Source: Dehalococcoidia bacterium CG2_30_46_9 | GTDB taxonomy: Bacteria; Chloroflexota; Dehalococcoidia; GIF9; AB-539-J10 | Reading direction: 5' to 3' | Assembly (NCBI GenBank): GCA_001873005.1 | Contig: MNYE01000109.1 | Coordinates: forward strand, 9,091-15,881 | DNA length: 6,791 nucleotides | Shown here: one piece after another, positions 1 through 5,482 of the stretch | Layout of the letters: the number at the start of each line of letters is the position of its first letter | Numbering within the stretch: position 1 is the first letter of the stretch | The notes under the pieces: generated by a model | Seen by the model: the letters and a program-made list of their open reading frames with translations, nothing else | Database searches by the model: none | Told to the model about the DNA's origin: nothing | Program-made: the position numbers and the translations under genes

Positions 1-1331
1 ATTGATTGCTCAGGCCCCAGTACACCTGCTTCCACTATTGGCCAGTAGAAAATAAAGTCCGTGCGAAAGCCGGGCATTACGCCCATTCCTAAATTCCCTC
101 CTCCATACGCCTTACGCAATACTACAGCAATTCGAGGCACAATAGCCTCACAAAGAGCGTAGAGCACTTTAGCCCCGTGACGTATTATTCCACCATGCTC
201 TTGTTCCAAGCCAGGCATATAAGCGGGGGTATCTACCAATATAACTATAGGTATATTAAAAGCATCGCAAAATCTTATAAATCTGGCTTGCTTGTCAGAG
301 CTGTCGATAGTTAAACTCCCGGCGCGCACCATGGGTTGGTTAGCAACAATACCCACCGACTGACCAGCCAGGCGGCCAAAACCTGTGATTATCTCAGGAG
401 CAAATTCTTTCTTCATCTCCAGGAAATCCCCATTATCAACCAGACGGGTAATCACATGATGCATATCGTAAGACTTGTGAGGATCGTCAGATACTATTTC
501 AGCCAAGGCTTCGTCAAGGCGATCGGGATCGTCCTTGGTGTCAATTATCGGTGGTGCTTCTTCATTGTTGGAGGGAAGAAAGGAAAGCAATTTCTTAATC
601 ATATTGAAGCACTCTTCCTCACTATTCAACATAAAATCGGCGACGCCAGAAATTCTGGAGTGCATCTTGGCACCACCCAGCTCCTCCATAGTAACCTCTT
701 CACCCATAACGGATTTGACAATGCGCGGACCAGTAATAAACATATGACTGATTCCATCCACCATAAAGATAAAGTCAGTTAGAGCGGGAGAATAAACTGA
801 GATACCAGCACAAGAACCCAGGATAGCAGAAACTTGAGGTATTACGCCTGAAGCTTCAGTATTGGCGAAAAAAACAGAAACCCCGCTTTTCTCGGATTGA
901 ACTCCTAAGGCACCGAAAGCACCACCTCCTTCTTCCGGTCTAGCTGTCCTCGCGCCTGGCGAGTCATGTAAGCCAACAAGCGGAACCCTCATTTCCAGTG
1001 CTCTTTCTATAGTTCGATACATCTTATAACCGTGCAAAGGACCTATCGAACCACCCAACACTGTAGGGTCCTGAGAGTAAATGCAAACGACCCTCCCCCC
1101 TACAGTTCCATACCCAGCTACCACAGCATCACCAGGCGCTCCTTTGTCACATCCCGCCAGCAAATTCCACTCAACAAAACTGCCGGGATCAAGTAAGTGG
1201 TCTATTCTTTCCCTGGCACTTAGTTTTCCTCTTTGGTGTATCTTCTCTATTTTCTCCCTTCCCCCTCCCATCATTGCGGCACCCTTAATTTCTTTAAGCT
1301 TCTTAATTCTCTCTGCCATCTCTTTTCCCAT
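1..1331 (-). CDS. Acyl-CoA carboxylase carboxyltransferase subunit (propionyl-CoA carboxylase beta / methylmalonyl-CoA decarboxylase alpha family), 3' end cut off
   Basis: The window holds 443 N-terminal codons; the C-terminus, probably about 70 residues by family length, lies beyond the left edge. Family members are cytoplasmic and move the carboxyl group between carboxybiotin and an acyl-CoA. Visible signatures are GKLSARERIDHLLDPGSF (35-52), SPALTDFIFMV (181-191), MFITGP (197-202), GEEVTMEELGGA (210-221), NQPMVRAG (331-338), IRFCDAFNIP (352-361) and GGIIRHGAKVLYA (380-392), which cover the N-terminal and most of the C-terminal crotonase-like halves. The ATG at 1331 is chosen because a GAGGGGG Shine-Dalgarno lies six bases before it, overlapping the hflX stop, so translation is probably coupled. 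Two regions depart from the usual PccB pattern: DSPGARTARPEEGGG (123-137) where DSGGARIQEG is usual, and GGGNLGMGVMPGF (410-422) where GGAYDVMS is usual. The family call is firm; the acyl substrate cannot be told. Confidence 0.93.
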   Translation of the reverse strand, partial: MGKEMAERIKKLKEIKGAAMMGGGREKIEKIHQRGKLSARERIDHLLDPGSFVEWNLLAGCDKGAPGDAVVAGYGTVGGRVVCIYSQDPTVLGGSIGPLHGYKMYRTIERALEMRVPLVGLHDSPGARTARPEEGGGAFGALGVQSEKSGVSVFFANTEASGVIPQVSAILGSCAGISVYSPALTDFIFMVDGISHMFITGPRIVKSVMGEEVTMEELGGAKMHSRISGVADFMLNSEEECFNMIKKLLSFLPSNNEEAPPIIDTKDDPDRLDEALAEIVSDDPHKSYDMHHVITRLVDNGDFLEMKKEFAPEIITGFGRLAGQSVGIVANQPMVRAGSLTIDSSDKQARFIRFCDAFNIPIVILVDTPAYMPGLEQEHGGIIRHGAKVLYALCEAIVPRIAVVLRKAYGGGNLGMGVMPGFRTDFIFYWPIVEAGVLGPEQS

Positions 1332-1337
1332 TTGTTG

Positions 1338-1344
1338 CCCCCTC
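1338..1344 (-). promoter_or_regulatory. Ribosome binding site of the carboxyltransferase gene
   Basis: GAGGGGG on the minus strand lies six bases before the ATG at 1331. It shares bases with the hflX TGA stop at 1343-1345, which fixes the start and suggests translational coupling. Confidence 0.7.
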
Positions 1345-2503
1345 ACTGTAAATTGCACGCTATCTTAGCCAACAGTTTATCAATACCCCAGCCCTTCTTT
1401 GCTGAGATAAGAGCTATTCTTTCATCGGGTAGTGGAATTTGTTCTTTAAAATAAGGAAAGGAGGAAGGGGATTTTTGATAATTTAGAGCTTCTAGCTCTG
1501 CTTCATTGTTCAGAGCTAGATCTAATTTGTTAAACACTGTGATTCTCAGTTTGTTTTTGAGGTCTAACTCTCCTAGTATCTTTTCTACTGTGTGACATTG
1601 GTTAGCAGCGTTTTTGTGTGTTATGTCAACTATATGCAAAAGTAATTCAGCTTCACTAAGTTCCTCTAGCGTAGCGCGGAAGGCTGATACAATTGATGGT
1701 GGTAACTTGTGAATAAATCCGACGGTGTCAGTAAGCAAGAATTGCCGTCCATCAGGCAAAGCCAGACGACGGGTCACAGGATCCAGTGTGGAAAAAAGTT
1801 TATCTTCTACAATAACACCGGCGTTGCTTAAAGTGTTAAACAAAGTGCTCTTGCCAGCATTGGTATAACCCACAAGAGCGGCAACGGGTATACCTACTTC
1901 CTTGCGCCGCCTCCTATAAAGAGTTCGATGTTTCTTCACATTCTCTATTTCCCTCTCGATACGACTGACGCGCTTGTGGATGAGACGTCGATCACTTTCC
2001 AATTGAGATTCCCCTGGACCTCTGGTACCGATACCACCGCCAAGTCGTTCCAGATGACTCCACTGACCAACAAGTCTCGGCAAAAGGTATTGATGCTGAG
2101 CTAACTCAACTTGAATTTGCCCTTCACGAGTTCGAGCTTTCTTGGCAAAAATATCTAAGATGAGGGTTGTGCGGTCAATGACCTTAACTCCCAACGTTTC
2201 TTCCAGGTTTCTCTGTTGTCTTGGCGACAACTCATCATTAAAAATAACGGTATCGTAGTAAGTCTGCTCCCTGAGACTGATTAACTCGGCGAGCTTTCCC
2301 TTGCCTATATAATGGGTGGGAGACGGCATGTCTAGCTTCTGGAAAAACATGCCTACCACAGTGGCGCCAGCCGATTGAACCAGATAGGATAATTCCTGTA
2401 AAGAATCCGTAATTGACAATTTGTCATCGGCAGACTTAGTCTCTACCCCTACCAGGAATGCTCGTTCTACGCTTGTTTCTGTAGAGAAAAGCTTCTGCTT
2501 TAT
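1343..2503 (-). CDS. hflX: GTPase HflX, ribosome-associated; probable non-canonical ATA start
   Basis: HflX is a translational GTPase that binds the 50S subunit and, in studied bacteria, splits or rescues stalled ribosomes. Counting from the ATA at 2503 (386 residues), the HflX N-terminal domain starts near RAFLVGVET (14-22). The HflX hallmark GGGIGTRGPGESQLESDRR is at 155-173, followed by a charged helical linker. The GTPase domain has G1 GYTNAGKST (212-220), G2 region FSTLDPVTR (237-245), G3 DTVGF (259-263), G4 NKLD (325-328) and G5 SAKKG (367-371). The first conventional start, TTG at 2419, has no Shine-Dalgarno and would remove the first N-terminal strand (AFLVGVE). The frame stays open upstream to a TAA at about 2560, and AGGAGGG stands four bases before an in-frame ATA, so I extend the gene there. 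The start is inferred; the identity is near certain. No hfq gene is adjacent. Confidence 0.93.
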   Translation of the reverse strand: MKQKLFSTETSVERAFLVGVETKSADDKLSITDSLQELSYLVQSAGATVVGMFFQKLDMPSPTHYIGKGKLAELISLREQTYYDTVIFNDELSPRQQRNLEETLGVKVIDRTTLILDIFAKKARTREGQIQVELAQHQYLLPRLVGQWSHLERLGGGIGTRGPGESQLESDRRLIHKRVSRIEREIENVKKHRTLYRRRRKEVGIPVAALVGYTNAGKSTLFNTLSNAGVIVEDKLFSTLDPVTRRLALPDGRQFLLTDTVGFIHKLPPSIVSAFRATLEELSEAELLLHIVDITHKNAANQCHTVEKILGELDLKNKLRITVFNKLDLALNNEAELEALNYQKSPSSFPYFKEQIPLPDERIALISAKKGWGIDKLLAKIACNLQ

Positions 2504-2507
2504 CTTA

Positions 2508-2514
2508 CCCTCCT
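2508..2514 (-). promoter_or_regulatory. Consensus Shine-Dalgarno preceding an ATA codon of hflX
   Basis: AGGAGGG on the minus strand is followed by TAAG and then ATA AAG CAG in the hflX frame. It is the strongest Shine-Dalgarno match noticed at the starts in this window, yet no ATG, GTG or TTG stands at the right distance. It is the main reason for placing the hflX start at 2503. Confidence 0.65.
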
Positions 2515-2516
2515 GT

Positions 2517-2535
2517 CCCTTATCTGGCGAGGGAC
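2517..2535. repeat. 19-base direct repeat, copy 1 (upstream of hflX)
   Basis: CCCTTATCTGGCGAGGGAC matches 2614-2632 exactly. With the two bases before it, this copy also forms a small hairpin (GTCCCT at 2515-2520 with AGGGAC at 2530-2535). It lies just upstream of the hflX Shine-Dalgarno. With copy 2 it brackets the imperfect palindrome at 2545-2603. Confidence 0.85.
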
Positions 2536-2544
2536 AAAAGAAAT

Positions 2545-2603
2545 GTAGTTGCCCAATTTATTGGCCCTGAACTGGATTCAGGGCTGATAAATCAGACAAC
2601 TAC
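2545..2603. repeat. Imperfect palindrome between dapL and hflX
   Basis: Nested pairing arms are GTAGTTG (2545-2551) with CAACTAC (2597-2603), ATTTAT (2556-2561) with ATAAAT (2587-2592), and GCCCTGAA (2564-2571) with TTCAGGGC (2577-2584) around a five-base loop. The dapL stop at 2592-2594 lies inside it. No T-run follows the stem in the direction of transcription, so a simple intrinsic terminator is unlikely. An interspersed repeat, or an RNA stem that processes or stabilises the transcript, fits better. Confidence 0.75.
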
Positions 2604-3785
2604 TAGAGCACCCCCCTTATCTGGCGAGGGACGCCAGGATAGTAGACGATTTATCCCCTGCTCCAAGCGGTCATCGGAAGTGGTCAAGGAGAACCTGATG
2701 TAACCATCTCCCTCTTTTCCGTAGCCAACACCTGGAGTTACAGCTATACCGGCTTCGTCCAGCAATTTCCTGGTAAAATCCACAGACCTATAGCCCTGGG
2801 GAACTTTAGCCCAGACATAGAAGCTGGCCCTGGGTGTTTTGGCTTCCAGCCCTATCTCCTTAAGGACCTTTAGCAATTTATCTCGGCGGCGTTGCAAAAT
2901 AGCATTGTGCTCAGCAATGTGGTCTTGTGAACCACTCAGAGCATCAATAGCGGCATATTGGATTGCCTGAGGAATGCCTGAATCCAGATTAGATTTAACA
3001 CGGAATAAGGCGTCTATTATTTGAGCGTTGCCTACCACCATGCCTATTCGCCACCCTGTCATATGATAAGTTTTAGATAAAGAATGAAATTCCACGCCCA
3101 CCTCCTTACTCCCAGGTACTTGTAAAAAACTTGGTGGTCGGTAGCCATCAAAAGAAACTTCAGTATAAGCGGCGTCATGGCAAATCACTAAATTATGCCG
3201 CCGGGCAAAATCAACCACCCGGACGAAGAAATCAAGATCAGCAGTAGCTCCGGTGGGATTGTTAGGATAATTTAGCCACATAAGCTTTGCTTGATTAGCC
3301 ATTTTTTCCGGGATGCTTTCGAAATCGGGCAAAAAGTCATTCTCTTCTCTAAGAGGTATATAATAAGGTTCGCCACCAGCCAGTATAGTACCCATAGAAA
3401 ACACAGGATATCCTGGGTCAGGCACTAAAGCTATGTCCCCAGGCCCAATAAAGCATAAAGCCATATGTCCAATCCCTTCTTTAGAGCCAATAAGTGGTAA
3501 TACTTCCTTGTCCTTATCCAAGACAACTCCAAAACGTTTCTCATACCACTGAGCAATAGCTTCACGGAGCTTTGGCAAGCCATTGGTTTCCGGATAGCGA
3601 TGATTGGCAGGATCATGCGCTGTTTGGCACAAGCACTCGATAATATGACTTGGAGTGGGCAAATCAGGGTCGCCAATGGCAAAGCTAATTATGTCCTCTC
3701 CCTTAGCACGTTTTTCTGCTATTCTTTGGTTTATGTCAACAAATAGGTATGGAGGTAATCTATCAAGTCGCTTCGCTAATTGCAT
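2592..3785 (-). CDS. dapL: LL-diaminopimelate aminotransferase-type PLP enzyme (DapL)
   Basis: This is a class I/II fold-type I aminotransferase. DapL transfers an amino group from glutamate to tetrahydrodipicolinate, giving LL-diaminopimelate in one step in the cytoplasm. From the ATG at 3785 it has 397 residues. Features are IGDPDLPTP (37-45), PDPGYPVF (122-129), the cofactor loop NYPNNPTG (172-179), Asp204 and Tyr207 in CHDAAY, the PLP lysine Lys238 in SLSKTYHMTGWRIG (235-248), and Arg364 in YIRFS for the substrate carboxylate. The ATG at 3857 is rejected: it overlaps the upstream gene by 46 bases and its extra residues are encoded by a palindrome, while 3785 has AGGGGA five bases upstream. 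The last 13 residues (385-397) come from the repeat element and are not part of the fold. Adjacent dapF supports DapL over a general aspartate aminotransferase, which is the main alternative. Confidence 0.88.
   Translation of the reverse strand: MQLAKRLDRLPPYLFVDINQRIAEKRAKGEDIISFAIGDPDLPTPSHIIECLCQTAHDPANHRYPETNGLPKLREAIAQWYEKRFGVVLDKDKEVLPLIGSKEGIGHMALCFIGPGDIALVPDPGYPVFSMGTILAGGEPYYIPLREENDFLPDFESIPEKMANQAKLMWLNYPNNPTGATADLDFFVRVVDFARRHNLVICHDAAYTEVSFDGYRPPSFLQVPGSKEVGVEFHSLSKTYHMTGWRIGMVVGNAQIIDALFRVKSNLDSGIPQAIQYAAIDALSGSQDHIAEHNAILQRRRDKLLKVLKEIGLEAKTPRASFYVWAKVPQGYRSVDFTRKLLDEAGIAVTPGVGYGKEGDGYIRFSLTTSDDRLEQGINRLLSWRPSPDKGGALVVV
2614..2632. repeat. 19-base direct repeat, copy 2 (inside the 3' end of dapL)
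   Basis: This is an exact copy of 2517-2535, starting 97 bases further along the window. In the dapL frame it encodes the PSPDKG segment of the C-terminal tail, after the last family-like residues (NRLLSW). dapL therefore runs into the repeat rather than ending at its ancestral stop. Confidence 0.85.
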
Positions 3786-3790
3786 CAGTT

Positions 3791-3796
3791 TCCCCT
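3791..3796 (-). promoter_or_regulatory. Ribosome binding site of dapL
   Basis: AGGGGA lies five bases before the ATG at 3785. It selects this start over the ATG at 3857. Confidence 0.7.
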
Positions 3797-3798
3797 GA

Positions 3799-3817
3799 TC
3801 CTGAATTAAGTTCAGGA
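3799..3817. repeat. Short perfect palindrome at the Ntn-hydrolase-like gene / dapL junction
   Basis: TCCTGAA (3799-3805) pairs with TTCAGGA (3811-3817) around the loop TTAAG. The core CCTGAA-N5-TTCAGG is the same as in the hairpin at 2565-2583. The TGA stop of the upstream gene (3812-3814) is inside the stem. No T-run follows on the minus strand, so it is not an obvious terminator. Confidence 0.7.
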
Positions 3818-4564
3818 CACCAAAGTGACAGCATGCAGCTCCTTCCTTTGCATCCATTTTTCCTCTTCCGGCATCAATAACAAGACATCAATAGAGCCAC
3901 CTACATTCTTAGCTCTTGCTTGAAATTTTATGGTATCGATGGTAGTCCTCACAGCATAAACAGTAAAATCAATAGCATCCTGAACATTCATACTATCATA
4001 TATGATTGGAATATGAGGAGCAGGGATAGGCTTATTGTCTGGGCCCAATATCTGGTAGGGTTTTAATATCGTGGAAATAATGTCGCTTTGCCCTCCCCAG
4101 GAGCAACCATATGTTACTTGGTTATTACCTGGGTTGAAGTTCACCCTATTTCGCTCATTTCTCCCAATATGACAAGCATATACGTAAGGGATGCTCACTC
4201 CCTTTTCTTTCTTAAAGCCAGCGATGTGAAAGGCTGTGTCGGCATCAGGAAACCTTTCCTTAAAGTACGATATAAGTTTATCAGCTACTTTGTCTACAGC
4301 ATCGCTATCGTCCAATTTTTCCTCCTCAAGGCGTTTGATATGACTTTCCATTTGAACCTTTCCCAGAAGAGAGTTGCCATATGCGGATATACCTACTCTT
4401 TGTTTCTTCAAGAAGAATGTTTTGTAAGTAAAATCAGAGGCTATGGTCTCCACAGGTGGTAACTTCTTACCATCGGGAGTTTGACCCGCGATAGTAATTG
4501 ATTGGCGACTATCTGATGCCATGACGATGGCTTCAGGCACATAAACGGTAATTACAAATGACAT
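3812..4564 (-). CDS. Proteasome-like Ntn-hydrolase candidate of unknown role
   Basis: This 250-residue protein has no signal peptide or membrane segment. I do not recognise a named gene, but its layout resembles a proteasome/HslV-type Ntn hydrolase. Residues 2-20 (SFVITVYVPEAIVMASDSR) match the opening beta hairpin of proteasome beta subunits: if Met1 is removed, Ser takes the nucleophile position and Asp18 becomes residue 17, the spacing of the conserved Thr1 and Asp17. Lys48 in FTYKTFFL, before the strand VGISAYGN (57-63), is a plausible equivalent of catalytic Lys33. Later come YVYACHIG (127-134), YGCSWGGQSD (152-161), a helix-like DAIDFTVYAVRTTID (196-210) and GGSIDVLLL (222-230), like the last helix and glycine-rich strand of the fold. 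The ATG at 4564 has no clear Shine-Dalgarno. It lies between dapF and dapL. Fold and activity are inferred; it could be an inactive relative or use Ser, not Thr, as nucleophile. Confidence 0.6.
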   Translation of the reverse strand: MSFVITVYVPEAIVMASDSRQSITIAGQTPDGKKLPPVETIASDFTYKTFFLKKQRVGISAYGNSLLGKVQMESHIKRLEEEKLDDSDAVDKVADKLISYFKERFPDADTAFHIAGFKKEKGVSIPYVYACHIGRNERNRVNFNPGNNQVTYGCSWGGQSDIISTILKPYQILGPDNKPIPAPHIPIIYDSMNVQDAIDFTVYAVRTTIDTIKFQARAKNVGGSIDVLLLMPEEEKWMQRKELHAVTLVS

Positions 4565-4601
4565 CGGCTTAAGAAAATAAAAAATTAAAGATAAAAAATA
4601 A

Positions 4602-4632
4602 TTTTGATTTTTGCATTTTGATTTTTGATTTT
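4602..4632. repeat. AT-rich tandem-like repeat after dapF
   Basis: TTTTGATTTTTG occurs at 4602-4613 and again at 4616-4627, followed by a further GATTTT. The tract starts in the dapF stop codon and fills much of the 66-base gap to the next gene. The rest of the gap (4565-4601) is nearly all A and T. It could host a promoter for the downstream genes, but no convincing -35/-10 pair can be named. Confidence 0.65.
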
Positions 4633-5470
4633 AATTATATCGCCATTCCCCCGTGAATACCTCCTCCACCGGACCAGAGAGCAACACTTCTCCTGCTCCA
4701 TCCCAGAACACGGTTAAAGTTCCGCCTGGGAACATTATGTCAACTTCTTTGTCTACGTAGCCGGCTAGTTGAGCGGCTACACCTATGGCACAAGCACCGC
4801 TGCCACAGGCCAGAGTTTCCCCGACACCCCGCTCCCAGACCCTGGCTTCTATGTTTTCCTTACCCAAAACTCTAGCTATTTCAAAGTTTGTTCTTTGTGG
4901 AAACATCGGGTGCCTTTCCACTTTAGGCCCTATCTTGGCTAGCGGGAAACTGGCTACTGGTATAGATAGAAAGTTCACCGCGTGGGGATTACCCATAGAT
5001 AAAAGAGATAAAGTCAATTTTCGTTTCCCTATCATCACAGGATGATTCAGCATTGGTATTACGTCAGCTTTTACATTGACCGGGATCTGTTCAGGTTCGA
5101 ATCGAGGCATACCCATATTTACCTCAACTCGGCTAACCTTGTTGCCTGACATATGGGCTTTGACCTGTCTTATTCCTGATAGGCTTTCTATAGATAAAAT
5201 TGTTTTGCCACATACATTCTTTTCAATGGCATACTTGGTCAGGCATCTTAGCCCGTTGCCGCAGGCTTCAGCTTCAGAACCATCGGAATTGAAAATACGC
5301 GTCTTCAAATCGGCAACATTGGAATTTTGCATCAATATCAGTCCGTCAGCTCCCACGCCAAAGTGGTAGCGGCACATGGCTTGGGCTAAGCTTGCCCAGT
5401 TACATTCCATATCCCTGGCATCTACCAAAATGAAGTCGTTTCCTGTGGCCTGTAACTTGGAGAATCTCAT
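4631..5470 (-). CDS. dapF: Diaminopimelate epimerase
   Basis: DapF is a cytoplasmic, cofactor-independent racemase that converts LL- to meso-diaminopimelate by a two-cysteine mechanism. The 279-residue length is normal for the family. The N-terminus MRFSKLQATGNDF (1-13) matches the family start, which fixes the ATG at 5470. The first half holds FGVGADGLIL (37-46) and the catalytic Cys70 in EACGNGLRC (68-76). The second half holds GNPHAV (160-165), ERGVGETLACGSGACA (213-228) with the second catalytic Cys222, and FPGGTL (247-252). Both cysteines and the substrate-binding loops are intact. It starts 12 bases after the miaA stop with no Shine-Dalgarno visible, so translation may depend on ribosomes ending on miaA. 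With dapL downstream it completes the aminotransferase variant of the diaminopimelate pathway. Confidence 0.97.
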   Translation of the reverse strand: MRFSKLQATGNDFILVDARDMECNWASLAQAMCRYHFGVGADGLILMQNSNVADLKTRIFNSDGSEAEACGNGLRCLTKYAIEKNVCGKTILSIESLSGIRQVKAHMSGNKVSRVEVNMGMPRFEPEQIPVNVKADVIPMLNHPVMIGKRKLTLSLLSMGNPHAVNFLSIPVASFPLAKIGPKVERHPMFPQRTNFEIARVLGKENIEARVWERGVGETLACGSGACAIGVAAQLAGYVDKEVDIMFPGGTLTVFWDGAGEVLLSGPVEEVFTGEWRYN

Positions 5471-5482
5471 CTAAATAAGTAA

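Noticed and set aside
336..782. Plus-strand open frame of 148 codons
   Set aside because: It lies wholly antisense to the carboxyltransferase gene, whose conserved motifs run through the region; the predicted peptide shows no domain and no Shine-Dalgarno precedes it.
2564..2584. Intrinsic terminator between dapL and hflX
   Set aside because: The 8-base stem is good, but on the minus strand it is followed by CAATAAATTGGG rather than a T-run, and hflX continues in the same direction shortly after.
2517..2632. CRISPR array
   Set aside because: There are only two copies of the 19-base repeat, the interval holds a palindrome, and no cas genes are present.
3786..3857. N-terminal extension of dapL from the ATG at 3857
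   Set aside because: It would overlap the upstream gene and translate the palindrome at 3799-3817; the ATG at 3785 has a good Shine-Dalgarno and begins where family similarity starts.
4088..4462. Plus-strand open frame of 124 codons
   Set aside because: It is antisense to the Ntn-hydrolase-like gene and has no recognisable motif; the minus-strand frame has the better structured protein.
4785..5369. Two plus-strand open frames of 86 and 97 codons
   Set aside because: They are shadows of dapF, whose catalytic motifs occupy the opposite strand.
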